Shown here piece by piece: positions 1-7,975 of a stretch of DNA of 30,231 nt (positions are counted from its first letter, which is position 1; each line of letters opens with the position of its first letter). The stretch comes from a virus. The stretch spans positions 1-30,231 of IMG/VR virus record IMGVR_UViG_3300005613_000297; one strand, given 5' to 3'. Position numbers and translations under genes: made by a program. The notes under the pieces were generated by a model that saw nothing but the letters and a program-made list of their open reading frames with translations, ran no database searches and was not told the DNA's origin.

Positions 1-68
1 GGCCGGCAAAAGCTACCTGTTGTTCTGTTACGCGCGCGCGCTTTCGATTTTTTCCTTGATAATCAAGG
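1..68 (+). other. Window edge; possible 3' end of an upstream gene
   Basis: Two forward frames are open from the window edge: frame 1 to a TAA at 82-84 and frame 2 to a TAA at 77-79. The frame-2 peptide starts AGKSYLLFCYARAL and would overlap the start of the next gene by about 10 bases, which fits the tight packing seen elsewhere. It is too short to identify. It also contains an alternating CG run at 31-41. Either frame, or neither, may be coding. Confidence 0.3.
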
Positions 69-458
69 TTGGAGCGTAACATAAAACGCACAAAAGATAA
101 CAAGGGTTCATCCATCGAAATCGTGGAGCAGTTCCCGCAACTTCCCGCTAAAATTCAAAAAGAAGCCACTCCACAAAACACTCTTGAGTGGTATCAGCGC
201 ATGCTCGCCATTATCGAGGCACACATCGACGTGGCGCCATCTAGGGATATCGCTACGCTGGCGCGTCGGGCCATGCAATATAAAGAGGCTATCGATCAGC
301 TCGAAGCCGAACAAAAAGCAAAAAGCGCCAAGGGAAAAACGCCGGCAGAGCTGCGTGAGCAGTTGACGAGTCAATTCCACAGCATGGCCGATCCGTTATT
401 GGAGATCGCGGTGCGGGTGTACTGCGAGAGAAACAGATGCAAGGTAGTGCCGGTCTAG
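69..458 (+). CDS. Putative terminase small subunit
   Basis: This 129-aa, charged, largely helical protein lies directly before the large terminase gene, the usual place for the small terminase subunit that recognises packaging sites on the concatemer. I see no clear helix-turn-helix motif, so the call rests on position, size and predicted helicity. Residues 76-105 are rich in Lys, Glu and Ala and could form a coiled coil for ring assembly. The only standard start in this frame is TTG at 69, because TGA and TAA lie just upstream at 57-62. The nearest Shine-Dalgarno-like GGAG (71-74) lies after that TTG and is 6 bases before an in-frame ATA at 81, so the true start is uncertain. It could instead be an unrelated small packaging-region protein. 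Confidence 0.5.
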   Translation: MERNIKRTKDNKGSSIEIVEQFPQLPAKIQKEATPQNTLEWYQRMLAIIEAHIDVAPSRDIATLARRAMQYKEAIDQLEAEQKAKSAKGKTPAELREQLTSQFHSMADPLLEIAVRVYCERNRCKVVPV

Positions 459-459
459 C

Positions 460-493
460 GGATACCTGTATGCGTGTGTAGGATACCTGTATG
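460..493 (+). repeat. 13-bp direct repeat carrying two start codons
   Basis: The sequence GGATACCTGTATG occurs at 460-472 and again at 481-493. Both copies end in ATG. The second ATG (491) starts the large terminase. The first (470) opens a three-codon mini-ORF, ATG CGT GTG TAG, that stops at 481. It looks like a local duplication of the terminase initiation region. Confidence 0.7.
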
Positions 494-1921
494 CTGCTAT
501 CGGAAGACCAGATCGACCTATCCGTTTTTATGGATGCGGCCGAAACATCCGAATCAAACCCGCTTGAGCACGTCCGCCTAACGGATCCGCAGATCAAGTT
601 TTGCTCAATGACCGAGCGTTTCGCCTTGTGGCGCGGAGGTAACCAACTTGGCAAAAGTCACGGCCTTGCCTACGATATCGTGCAATCCGCACGCGGCACC
701 CACCCGCATAGACCGGTGCCGAAAGGCCCGACGAGGTGGCTAGTCGTTTCCGAGTCGTGGGCACAGATGGACCCGTTATGCGAGAAAATATGGGACATGC
801 TTCCCAAAGAGGAGATTGATCCGCGTGTTCGCTATGAGCGCGGCGGCGGATTTCGGGGCTTCAAAGATCCGAGGATCCCATTCACGGCTGGGCCAGGCAA
901 GGGTTCGATCATCATATTCGCTACCTATAAGCAAGGTTCTACCCGAATAGCGGGTGGCTCGTTCCACGGCGTTTTCCTTGACGAGCCGTGCCCGGAGTCC
1001 GTATTTGGTGAGTTGCTTCCTCGCGTTTCACGCTACCACGGCACGATAAGAATCACGATGACGCCTACGCCGGAATGCCCACCACAGCAATACATGCGAG
1101 AACGGGTTGAGAAGGGAAAGGTTAAGGAGCTTCAAACCTCGCTTAACGTAGATGCGATAACGCCAAGAGGAAGCCTTATTGAAAGGCCATGGAAAACGGC
1201 AGAGCAAATAGAGGAGGATCTGGCTGCATATCTCGATATCGAGCGAGGTATGCGAGAACACGGCGACTGGGATCCGGTCATCGCTGGCCGGTGGCTCACT
1301 GCGTTTTCAGAGGAGTGCATAACAACAGAGGAACCAACTGGAACATTGTGGATTGCGGTGGGTATCGACCACGGTGCAAAAGCCGGTCGTCAGGCCGCAA
1401 TGCTTGTGGCGTGTTCAGACGACGGAGAGCAGTTGTGGTATTTAGACGAAACGAATTCGGATGGTCGCACCTCACAAGATGAAGACGCGGCCGCGATTCT
1501 GGCAATGCTCGCACGTCACGGCCTGGCCTGGCAGGATGTCGATTATTGGATGGGTGACCGTGCACATGGTGGCGACTATCTCGGCAATGAGAAATCCAAC
1601 CGCGAACTATTGCACTCGTTTTCAAAGAAACTCAAAATACCATCTTCCAAGCTCCGTTCTAACGGTTTAAGAATTCGAGTCCCCTACAAACGGCGAGGCT
1701 CCGTAATGCGCGGCCTGCGGCTTATGAATAGCCTTTTCAAAGACAAACAGGCAAAGGTGCATATCAGGTGCCAGCGTTTCATTGAGGCCGTGAAGGGGTG
1801 GGAGGGGAAGCGGGAAGATCCGCTAAAGGACATCCTCGATGCTGCACGCTATCCTTGTGAGGCGCTTTACGACGCACGAGTTTTACGTTCCGACATACCC
1901 GCAACTGCACGGGTATATTGA
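491..1921 (+). CDS. terL: Terminase large subunit (packaging ATPase and nuclease)
   Basis: This 476-aa protein is the DNA-packaging motor. It hydrolyses ATP at the portal vertex and cuts the concatemer. The N-terminal ATPase domain has a Walker A-type loop GGNQLGKS (residues 49-56), a Walker B segment VFLDEP (161-166, with D164 and the presumed catalytic E165) and a coupling-motif-like ITMTPTPE (188-195). The C-terminal RNase H/RuvC-like nuclease domain begins at IAVGIDHGAK, with D293 the likely first metal-binding acid. WYLDET and DYWMGDRAHGGD further on probably supply other acids. Length is typical for TerL. It follows the putative small terminase and precedes the portal by 12 bases, the classic packaging order. 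The ATG at 491 has a weak upstream Shine-Dalgarno sequence. Confidence 0.93.
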   Translation: MLLSEDQIDLSVFMDAAETSESNPLEHVRLTDPQIKFCSMTERFALWRGGNQLGKSHGLAYDIVQSARGTHPHRPVPKGPTRWLVVSESWAQMDPLCEKIWDMLPKEEIDPRVRYERGGGFRGFKDPRIPFTAGPGKGSIIIFATYKQGSTRIAGGSFHGVFLDEPCPESVFGELLPRVSRYHGTIRITMTPTPECPPQQYMRERVEKGKVKELQTSLNVDAITPRGSLIERPWKTAEQIEEDLAAYLDIERGMREHGDWDPVIAGRWLTAFSEECITTEEPTGTLWIAVGIDHGAKAGRQAAMLVACSDDGEQLWYLDETNSDGRTSQDEDAAAILAMLARHGLAWQDVDYWMGDRAHGGDYLGNEKSNRELLHSFSKKLKIPSSKLRSNGLRIRVPYKRRGSVMRGLRLMNSLFKDKQAKVHIRCQRFIEAVKGWEGKREDPLKDILDAARYPCEALYDARVLRSDIPATARVY

Positions 1922-1933
1922 CAAGGTTAAAGC

Positions 1934-3709
1934 ATGACTTTCTACGATTACCATGTACCACCGATGCCAATAGATCCGGAAGATTCGAGGCGGTGGAATG
2001 AGACACGCCGCCGCCGCCGGCTGCTCGATGGCGCGTGGCCGGTAGACCTTGAGCGGAAACTTGAAATCCAATTTGGCCTGATTCGGCGCGAGGTCATGGG
2101 ACCGTCTTCGCTGGCCAAAAACTTCTTCAAAAGAACTTGCGAGGAACTAGCGTCACTTTACCATAAGGCACCACGCCAATGGCACGAATCGGGTGACTCG
2201 CTAGACGAGTTCCTTGGGCCAAACGGACTTATCCAATATTCCATGCGATGGAACCGCATGCGCAGATTCCAAGTCGAAACGCTAGGGCTTCGCGAAAACA
2301 TGCTTCGTTTCGACGTTCGCGATGGGCGGCTTTTCCAACGCACCGTGTACCCGGATACTGTTACCGCTCGCTCACACCCGAGCGATCCCAACCGACCGAT
2401 CGAGATAAAGGAACTGCTTTGGCATGCTGTCCCCGGTCTAGACAGACCGAGTTGGTGCTGGCATGTCCTGAGTATTGAAGACGAGGCGAATCCAAGTTAT
2501 CGTGTTTTCACCTCGAAGAACGGTGGCATAGGGGAAGATGTTACCGCCGTTGTCCTGGGTGGCGATATGTCCGGCGAGAATTATCCGTATCGATGGACGC
2601 AAGGCGATAGAGCGGGAACCCCGTTCCTTCCCTACGTTCTGTTTCATGCTGAAATGGGAGCCGGACTTTTCGACGCCTTTAACTGGCTTGAACTGGTCGA
2701 GGGCTCGTATGATGTAGCTTGCTTATGGACTTTTTGGGTGCATGTGGTTTTTCGGGCCAGCTGGCCGCAGAGGTACGCGTTAAACGCCATAGTGGCCGGC
2801 ACTGCTACCGAAGACGGCGACGGTAGAGGCCGTCGTCAATCGATCCCAACCGACCCCACGTCGGTAGTGCACTTTGAGGTTGATCAACCTGGTACCCAAC
2901 CACAGATCGGCCAGTTCGTACCATCTGCGGACGCCAAGCAACTGCAACAAGCAATCGCAGCTTTCGAGGGTTCGTTGGTCGCTATCACCGGAATCGACGC
3001 CGCTAACATCGTGCGCGACTCCTCCGACGCTTTCAGCGGCGCTGCGCTTTCTATAAATCGTGACGGTAAGCGTGAAGCACAAGCGGCATACGAGGAGCAG
3101 TTTCGAATGTCGGATGTTGAGGCTACCGAGAAAAGCGCGGCGCTACTCAACCTTTCCGGCGCGCTGCCTTATGATCTTCCGGAGTCTGGTTATCGTATTG
3201 CATACTCAACTATCCCACTTTCACCTAACGAACTACAATCCCGCCGGGAGCACAATAACGGAATGATTGAGGCCGGCCGTATGTCGCGGGTGGATGCGTA
3301 TATTGACGAGAACCCTGGTACATCCAGAGATGAGGCAATGCAGGCGCTAGAGCGAATCGCTACAGAAAACGCGATCGTCGAAAAGCTTACGACTTACGAG
3401 GACGCTCCGGACGCTCCGGACGCTCCGGACGCTCCGGACGCTCCGGACACCGATGACACCCCCGAAGACCAAGAGGTTGCCAGCGCGGCGGATCAGGCTC
3501 AGTCGGCACAGGACACGGCGCTAAATGGAGCGCAGGTGTCTTCACTTTTAGAACTAATCACGGCAGTAGCTGAAAGACGCCTACCACGTCAATCAGCGAT
3601 TGCAATTATTCAACGAGCGTTTTCCGTATCGGCAGACGATGCCGATCTCATTTTAGGAGACGTAGGCCGCTCATTTTTCGTTGACATCGGGGAGGAGCCT
3701 CCCCAATAG
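1934..3709 (+). CDS. Portal protein
   Basis: This 591-aa protein lies between the large terminase and a scaffold-like gene, the place of the dodecameric portal through which DNA enters the head and to which the neck attaches. The sequence fits a portal: a basic helical N-terminus, a mixed alpha/beta body, and a long helical C-terminal part around residues 335-470. I recognise no short diagnostic motif, so position and size carry weight. After the conserved body comes an acidic low-complexity tail with five DAP tripeptides (about residues 490-504), then a Gln/Ala-rich stretch and a final helical segment. That tail is longer than needed for the portal core and may face the scaffold or the packaged DNA. 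The start ATG at 1934 follows AAGG-type purines. Confidence 0.82.
   Translation: MTFYDYHVPPMPIDPEDSRRWNETRRRRRLLDGAWPVDLERKLEIQFGLIRREVMGPSSLAKNFFKRTCEELASLYHKAPRQWHESGDSLDEFLGPNGLIQYSMRWNRMRRFQVETLGLRENMLRFDVRDGRLFQRTVYPDTVTARSHPSDPNRPIEIKELLWHAVPGLDRPSWCWHVLSIEDEANPSYRVFTSKNGGIGEDVTAVVLGGDMSGENYPYRWTQGDRAGTPFLPYVLFHAEMGAGLFDAFNWLELVEGSYDVACLWTFWVHVVFRASWPQRYALNAIVAGTATEDGDGRGRRQSIPTDPTSVVHFEVDQPGTQPQIGQFVPSADAKQLQQAIAAFEGSLVAITGIDAANIVRDSSDAFSGAALSINRDGKREAQAAYEEQFRMSDVEATEKSAALLNLSGALPYDLPESGYRIAYSTIPLSPNELQSRREHNNGMIEAGRMSRVDAYIDENPGTSRDEAMQALERIATENAIVEKLTTYEDAPDAPDAPDAPDAPDTDDTPEDQEVASAADQAQSAQDTALNGAQVSSLLELITAVAERRLPRQSAIAIIQRAFSVSADDADLILGDVGRSFFVDIGEEPPQ
3401..3445 (+). repeat. Five perfect tandem copies of a 9-bp unit inside the portal gene
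   Basis: GACGCTCCG is repeated five times without a mismatch, at 3401, 3410, 3419, 3428 and 3437, and encodes five Asp-Ala-Pro triplets. The next triplets degenerate to Asp-Thr-Asp. Copy-number change would be in frame, altering the length of an acidic, Pro-rich linker without breaking the gene. Confidence 0.95.
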
Positions 3710-3721
3710 GAGCGGCCCACA

Positions 3722-4330
3722 ATGGCGGAAGAATCAGTATCTTACGAGCGTTTTCAACAGAAAGTTCAAGAGGTTCAAGAGCTCAAAAACAAAATAGCGG
3801 ACCTCGAATCGAAACAAAGCGAATCCGCAAAGGTCGAGCGCGTAGCAACAAAGCACGCGGAGCGAATAGTGGAGTTGGAAGCACAACTAAACTCTACAAG
3901 ACACCAACATGAAATGGCGTTGACCATGTCTGATATGGGCCTCACGGATCCCGAGATCCGCGAAACCGTAGAATGGCAATATGGTAAGTTGCAAGGTGAA
4001 GACCGTCCAGCGTTCGGTGAATGGCTCGGAGGGATCAAAGAAAACCCCGACCAAGCCCCGGCGGTTCTCCGGCCTTTTCTATCGAAGCCGGCACCCTCGC
4101 CAGAACCTGAGGCGAAACCGGCACCGACCACCACCCGCCAACCGCTGCCAAACCCCGACAACGGAGCGCGACAGGTTGCAGGCGCTCCCGCTGGCTACAC
4201 CGCGCAATCGATCAAGAATATGTCACTGGCAGAATTTGCGCAAGCAATGCCGGCTTTGGATGCTGCTATCCCAAGCCTCGGCCTTCGTGCATCGGCTTAT
4301 TTCCCAAAGGGTGGGGACGGCAACGGGTGA
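3722..4330 (+). CDS. Head scaffolding protein
   Basis: This 202-aa protein has a long N-terminal heptad-rich, charged helix (roughly residues 8-65). A mixed helical part follows, then a Pro/Ala/Glu-rich linker (about 120-150) and a short C-terminal segment. This is the usual build of internal scaffolds that template procapsid assembly and then leave or are degraded. It lies between the portal and the major capsid gene, where scaffolds are encoded, 12 bases after the portal stop with GGAG upstream. No serine-protease motif was seen, and no separate head protease gene lies nearby. The family assignment is by architecture and context. Confidence 0.72.
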   Translation: MAEESVSYERFQQKVQEVQELKNKIADLESKQSESAKVERVATKHAERIVELEAQLNSTRHQHEMALTMSDMGLTDPEIRETVEWQYGKLQGEDRPAFGEWLGGIKENPDQAPAVLRPFLSKPAPSPEPEAKPAPTTTRQPLPNPDNGARQVAGAPAGYTAQSIKNMSLAEFAQAMPALDAAIPSLGLRASAYFPKGGDGNG

Positions 4331-4392
4331 CCGCCGGTTGACGGCTTCAAATCCTCCGTCTACCGTGGTTATGTTCCCCGCCGTCGCTGGCG

Positions 4393-4429
4393 TTAAAGTG
4401 CGTTAGGAACTAACGAAAACACGCTTTAA
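4393..4429 (+). promoter_or_regulatory. Hairpin in the leader of the major capsid gene
   Basis: The 116-base gap before the capsid gene contains a perfect inner stem, CGTTAG (4401-4406) with CTAACG (4410-4415) around a GAA loop. An outer arm TTAAAG (4393-4398) pairs with CTTTAA (4424-4429), with an asymmetric internal loop. There is no T-run after it, so it is not an obvious terminator. It ends 17 bases before the capsid ATG, and the Shine-Dalgarno sequence AGAGGTG follows it. It may stabilise or process the highly expressed capsid mRNA. A TTGACG at 4338-4343 could be part of a promoter, but no good -10 box follows. Confidence 0.5.
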
Positions 4430-4446
4430 TACTCAGAGGTGCCAAA

Positions 4447-5373
4447 ATGGCTGACGAAATTCTAACTGGATCCGGCGGGGGTGGCGATATCCTCGTCGCG
4501 GAAGTCCAGAGCAAATATGCACAACTTTCACTTGCTGATCGCGCTTCACTGCGTAATCATCCGACGCTCGTAAACCTCGGACCAAACTTGATCGGCTCAG
4601 GTACCGAACAGATTTCTATCTTCGGTCTGGACGGTTCGGATCTGATGACGGCCCGAACGGAAATTCAAGCGATCTCGAACCAGGCTTTCAGCGTGTCATC
4701 CGTGACTTGTACGCCTGCACCGTACAGAATCGCGTATGACTACTCCGACCAAATTGGCGCTCTTGATCCCAGCGGCGTGGTGAATTCGTACCGGCTTGCT
4801 CAATCCATTGTCGGATCTGCCACCATGACCCTTACGAATTTGATCGCACAGGCGATCGACGGCTTCACCGCTGTCGGTACGACCGGGGTCGATTTCACGC
4901 ACGACACATTTCTGGCCGGACAATTCGCGCTTGACCAGGCATCCGTAAACGGTCCCTACCTTTGCGTACTTCACCCCAAGCAATTCACCGATTGGCAGTC
5001 CGATCTTGAAACGCGCGGCGGTGTGACTCAGTGGCGACCAGCTACCGCTGAAATGCAAATGCTCAGAGGCCAAGGCTACAAAGGCATGTACAACAACATC
5101 GACATTTTCGTGTCCAGTAAGGTCCAGCCAGACGGCGGCGGTTCCACTGACTGGTACGGTGGACTGTTCGGCGCTGGAGCGGTGGCCTACAAGGAAATGG
5201 CACTTGGTCCTGCTCCCCGGTCGCAGATCGTCCTGCTCGATGTAGAGGGCGTGATCCGTGTCGCCGAGTCCAGAAACGAACTGTCTGGCGATACTCAGGT
5301 TGTAGGCCACTATTTTGTAGGTGCATGCAACCCTGAAGCGTCACGAGGCCGAACCCTCATTTCGGCGCAATAG
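4447..5373 (+). CDS. Major capsid protein
   Basis: This 308-aa protein is assigned as the main head shell subunit, presumably HK97-fold. Evidence: position after the scaffold, size, a strong Shine-Dalgarno sequence (AGAGGTG), its own structured leader, and a strong terminator straight after the gene, as expected for the most expressed late product. The N-terminal part contains a Gly run (residues 9-13) and a helical arm (about 18-40). The middle (about 112-150) is helical and could be the spine helix. The C-terminal half is beta-rich and ends in an ACNPEASRGRT-like segment. No protease-cleaved delta domain is apparent, in line with a separate scaffold. Confidence 0.82.
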   Translation: MADEILTGSGGGGDILVAEVQSKYAQLSLADRASLRNHPTLVNLGPNLIGSGTEQISIFGLDGSDLMTARTEIQAISNQAFSVSSVTCTPAPYRIAYDYSDQIGALDPSGVVNSYRLAQSIVGSATMTLTNLIAQAIDGFTAVGTTGVDFTHDTFLAGQFALDQASVNGPYLCVLHPKQFTDWQSDLETRGGVTQWRPATAEMQMLRGQGYKGMYNNIDIFVSSKVQPDGGGSTDWYGGLFGAGAVAYKEMALGPAPRSQIVLLDVEGVIRVAESRNELSGDTQVVGHYFVGACNPEASRGRTLISAQ

Positions 5374-5382
5374 TTACCTTTC

Positions 5383-5419
5383 GCCCCGGCCTTTGCCGGG
5401 GCTTCACATTTTGTTTTTT
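5383..5419 (+). terminator. Rho-independent terminator after the capsid gene
   Basis: A perfect 8-bp GC stem, GCCCCGGC (5383-5390) with GCCGGGGC (5395-5402), closes a CTTT loop. It is followed by a T-rich tract that includes TTTTGTTTTTTG. It lies 10 bases after the capsid stop codon. It probably trims the capsid transcript and lowers expression of downstream head and tail genes. Confidence 0.85.
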
Positions 5420-5443
5420 GTAATTCACATCAGGAGCCCACAA

Positions 5444-6097
5444 ATGCCGAAAGAAATCAAGGCACCCGCAAAGACAACTATCAAAGCGCCTTCAAAGGCG
5501 AGAGCCGGAATAAAGCCGACTCCACCACCATCCGTAATGGAGGCGCCATTTAATTTTGCAGCCACTCATTCATTTGTGTATCTGGCGCACCCAACCCGGT
5601 GGGACGTTTACGAAACGTCGGAAGGCCCGGAACTACTACCGCAACTCCGTGCATTCCCCCGAGCGCCGGGCGTCAATGGCGTCGTGTACGTCCGAGGCCA
5701 TGACGATGGAGACGAAACGGCGGCAGTTGCCAACCTATGCCATAAAGACGGGTGGGTAAAAGTCGATCCCAACGTCACCGTTTTGGCGTTCGGTGAATCG
5801 GTGGACGGCTATGTACACCAATATCCAGGCCGAAGCGGACCGATCAATTTACCGGTTTGGACGAGGCTATATCAACTCGGCGACGAGGTCCAACGTCAGT
5901 TTGACGCGGACGGTTTTCACGATTTTCTGCGTTTCGTGCGGGATAATTACCTCGGGCAGCCAACCCCGGAAATCAAGCGATCTAAACATTTACAGCTCCG
6001 CAATATGGCCGCAAAGGGACTCTCAAAGCAGGCTTCCCCCGCCGGCGCTATCGCCGGAGAAATCATGGCGCGCAAAGCTGAGGCCGTCGCTACATGA
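5444..6097 (+). CDS. Unknown head-region protein
   Basis: This 217-aa protein has no function I recognise. The ATG at 5444 is chosen over an upstream in-frame ATG at 5321 because it has AGGAG with good spacing, and the upstream start would place 41 residues over the capsid gene and the terminator. The N-terminus (residues 1-30) is a basic Lys/Ala/Pro-rich tail that could be disordered or contact DNA. The body is mixed alpha/beta, and the C-terminus is an Ala/Lys-rich helix. Encoded right after the major capsid protein, it may be a minor head or head-stabilising protein. It overlaps the next gene by ATGA (6094-6097), so the two are probably translationally coupled. Confidence 0.7.
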   Translation: MPKEIKAPAKTTIKAPSKARAGIKPTPPPSVMEAPFNFAATHSFVYLAHPTRWDVYETSEGPELLPQLRAFPRAPGVNGVVYVRGHDDGDETAAVANLCHKDGWVKVDPNVTVLAFGESVDGYVHQYPGRSGPINLPVWTRLYQLGDEVQRQFDADGFHDFLRFVRDNYLGQPTPEIKRSKHLQLRNMAAKGLSKQASPAGAIAGEIMARKAEAVAT

Positions 6098-6399
6098 GTA
6101 AACCGGGCTGGCAAATGACAGCCGCCGAAAAGGTGGCGCAGCGCCATCGACCAGATCGTGACGGCGAAGCCGAAACGCGGCGGATGCGTACGGCGCACCT
6201 CATAGCTGCTTCACTCGGCGAACCGCAACCGATAACTGGCGAGCTGCCAGGGGTTCGGGACACCCGTAACGATATGGTGAGTCAGGAAATCGCGATGGGT
6301 GCATCGCCCGAGGCTGCCCGGCGACAAGTCGATCGAGTCGTGGCACACTATGAACGGTCGGTGAAAGCCGGCCATGAACCCTACCCAGCAAAGAGGTAA
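6094..6399 (+). CDS. Small unknown head-region protein
   Basis: A 101-aa hydrophilic, Arg/Glu/Ala-rich protein, predicted helical, with no recognisable domain. It begins inside the stop of the preceding gene (ATGA overlap) and ends 3 bases before the next start, so it is part of the same translationally coupled head cluster. The segment around residues 65-90 (SPEAARRQVDRVVAHYERSV) is a likely amphipathic helix. No membrane segment or signal peptide is visible. Position suggests a structural or assembly role, but nothing in the sequence proves it. Confidence 0.65.
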   Translation: MSKPGWQMTAAEKVAQRHRPDRDGEAETRRMRTAHLIAASLGEPQPITGELPGVRDTRNDMVSQEIAMGASPEAARRQVDRVVAHYERSVKAGHEPYPAKR

Positions 6400-6402
6400 A
6401 AA

Positions 6403-6957
6403 ATGTCTGTAGGTACAAACATCTACCAAAAAGTCGGAAAGGCGCTAGCGTCCTTCGGTTTCGTGGTGCGGACTAGTAAAACGAGTGTAGTAGCAAACGA
6501 TCCGACGATCTCCGCCGGCGCTGGCGCCCCAACGGCAACAGAGCCAAACGGATCTCTATTTCTCCGAACAAACGCCGCATCTGCCGGTGAGGCTGTTTAC
6601 GGCCGCCTCGGCGGTGGCTGGGGTCCGCTCGTCGGCGCCAACCTCGACTCCGATCCCGGCGATGCCGGAGCACTGCAAGCGCTGTCAAACGCCTCGGTAT
6701 CGCTAACCTCAGCGGGAGCCGGTGAAACGCGCACCCTGGCTGATCCGGCATTCGTTGGACAAACGCTGTCCCTCATCCACATTGTGGACGGTGGTGATAT
6801 CGCTGTGACGGCTGCGAGCGCGATTAACAAAGCTGGAAACACCGGTATTGCTTTCGCTGACGTCGATGATTTCATCTCGCTTGTCGCGGTCGATGTCGAT
6901 GGCGCCGGTGATCTTGAATGGCGCGTAGTGCAAAACGACGGTTGCGTACTTAGCTAG
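6403..6957 (+). CDS. Probable head decoration or fibre-like structural protein
   Basis: This 184-aa protein has an N-terminal helix (residues 1-20). A segment GAGAPTATEPNGSLFLRT (about 39-56) follows and resembles the Gly/Pro loop plus GSLYLR strand common in phage fibre and decoration proteins. The C-terminal beta-domain (about 105-184) runs through VGQTLSLIHIVDGG, AINKAGNTGIAF and LEWRVVQNDG. That last region resembles the fibre-tip fold also seen at the C-termini of the proteins at 18840 and 20189. A good Shine-Dalgarno sequence (AGAGGT) precedes the ATG. Lying in the head cluster after the capsid gene, it may decorate the capsid or form a short head fibre. Assignment is by pattern only. 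Confidence 0.6.
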   Translation: MSVGTNIYQKVGKALASFGFVVRTSKTSVVANDPTISAGAGAPTATEPNGSLFLRTNAASAGEAVYGRLGGGWGPLVGANLDSDPGDAGALQALSNASVSLTSAGAGETRTLADPAFVGQTLSLIHIVDGGDIAVTAASAINKAGNTGIAFADVDDFISLVAVDVDGAGDLEWRVVQNDGCVLS

Positions 6958-6967
6958 GCGGTTATGA

Positions 6968-7975
6968 ATGTCTTCCCTACTTAGAGCCGGTTTTGAAGTC
7001 AACGACCTTGCAGCCTATGCAACGGCAGGGTGGACTTTCGCAAACTGCACATTGACCGCCACGAACGCCCATCAGGACATGAACGGGCGTGGCGGCTCAC
7101 TGTGCGTGCGCACAGCTAATTTTTCAACGATATACACCCGGACGTTTTCGACCTCCGCGCAATACGTATGCTTCTTCGTGTACTTTGACGCGTCAGTCCC
7201 AAGCACTTCGTCGATTACGGTGTGGGCATACCTGACAGGCTCGTACCAATGCGGTTTCCGGATGCGCGACGACGGATTCGTCGACCTGTTGCGCGGCGCC
7301 GGGACGGTCATGGCGACCAGTGTCGGGACATTTGCCACGGGTACGGGGTACTGGGTTGAGGCGTACATCGACGCCCAAAACACAGGTGAAATGTGGGTAA
7401 AAATGAACGGAACGCTGATGGTGTCTGCGGCGGCTACAGACTTCCAGGATCTTGGCTCACCCTATTTCGACCAACTGCGATTTTACTCAAGCACAGGATA
7501 TTACCGCTATTTCGACGATCTAGCAGTTCGCACCGGCGCGCAAGGCACGATCCCTCTCACCAATGAGTTGTATTGTGTGCCCCAATACGTCGATGGGAAT
7601 TCGGCCGTAGCATTTACGCCTTCTGCTGGTACCAATTACGAATGTGTAGATGAAAATCCATTCTCTTCGGCGGACTATGTGGAGACGGTCACCGCAACGA
7701 CCGAGGACCGATACACACTCCAAAACCTCGCAGTATCGCCGCAATCAATCGACGGCGTAACGTTGTATATCCAAGGCCAGCGTGATGGTGCACTGACGAC
7801 AATCACGCCTCTGGTCGAGCACTCAGCGACAACAGACTACGGAACGGCAACATCCCCAGGTGGGGGTGGTGTGTCCGGAATGATTGTCGAGAATTTTGAC
7901 ACGTGCCCTTCGTCTGGAGTCGCATGGACGGAAGCCGAGGTAAACGCCGCCATAATCGGCGGAAAGGCTGACTGA
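6968..7975 (+). CDS. Structural protein with a lectin-like jelly-roll domain (putative)
   Basis: This 335-aa protein is rich in Thr, Ser, Gly and aromatic residues and strongly beta-stranded. The N-terminal 190 residues resemble concanavalin/LamG-like jelly rolls: an FE/D opening strand, RTFSTSAQYVCFFVYFDAS, GYWVEAYIDAQ, and a closing FDQLRFYSSTGYYRYFDDLAV. Its family in phages often has carbohydrate or particle-surface roles. The C-terminal part (about 200-335) is a second beta-region ending in a short helix. It contains several Cys residues but no catalytic motif. It lies in the head/neck cluster, and its TGA overlaps the next ATG (TGATG at 7973-7977), implying coupled translation. It is probably a virion surface protein; binding to sugars is inference. 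Confidence 0.55.
   Translation: MSSLLRAGFEVNDLAAYATAGWTFANCTLTATNAHQDMNGRGGSLCVRTANFSTIYTRTFSTSAQYVCFFVYFDASVPSTSSITVWAYLTGSYQCGFRMRDDGFVDLLRGAGTVMATSVGTFATGTGYWVEAYIDAQNTGEMWVKMNGTLMVSAAATDFQDLGSPYFDQLRFYSSTGYYRYFDDLAVRTGAQGTIPLTNELYCVPQYVDGNSAVAFTPSAGTNYECVDENPFSSADYVETVTATTEDRYTLQNLAVSPQSIDGVTLYIQGQRDGALTTITPLVEHSATTDYGTATSPGGGGVSGMIVENFDTCPSSGVAWTEAEVNAAIIGGKAD

Noticed and set aside
31-41. Alternating CG run near the window edge as a special site
   Set aside because: Eleven bases are too few to claim function, and the flanking context is cut off by the window edge.
3981-4406. A plus-strand 141-aa frame overlapping the scaffold gene and the capsid leader
   Set aside because: Out of frame with the scaffold for most of its length, basic Arg/Thr/Pro-rich product, no Shine-Dalgarno sequence, and it runs into the leader hairpin.
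4696-5310. A 204-aa minus-strand frame inside the major capsid gene
   Set aside because: Fully antisense to a strongly supported late gene, with no promoter or Shine-Dalgarno sequence.
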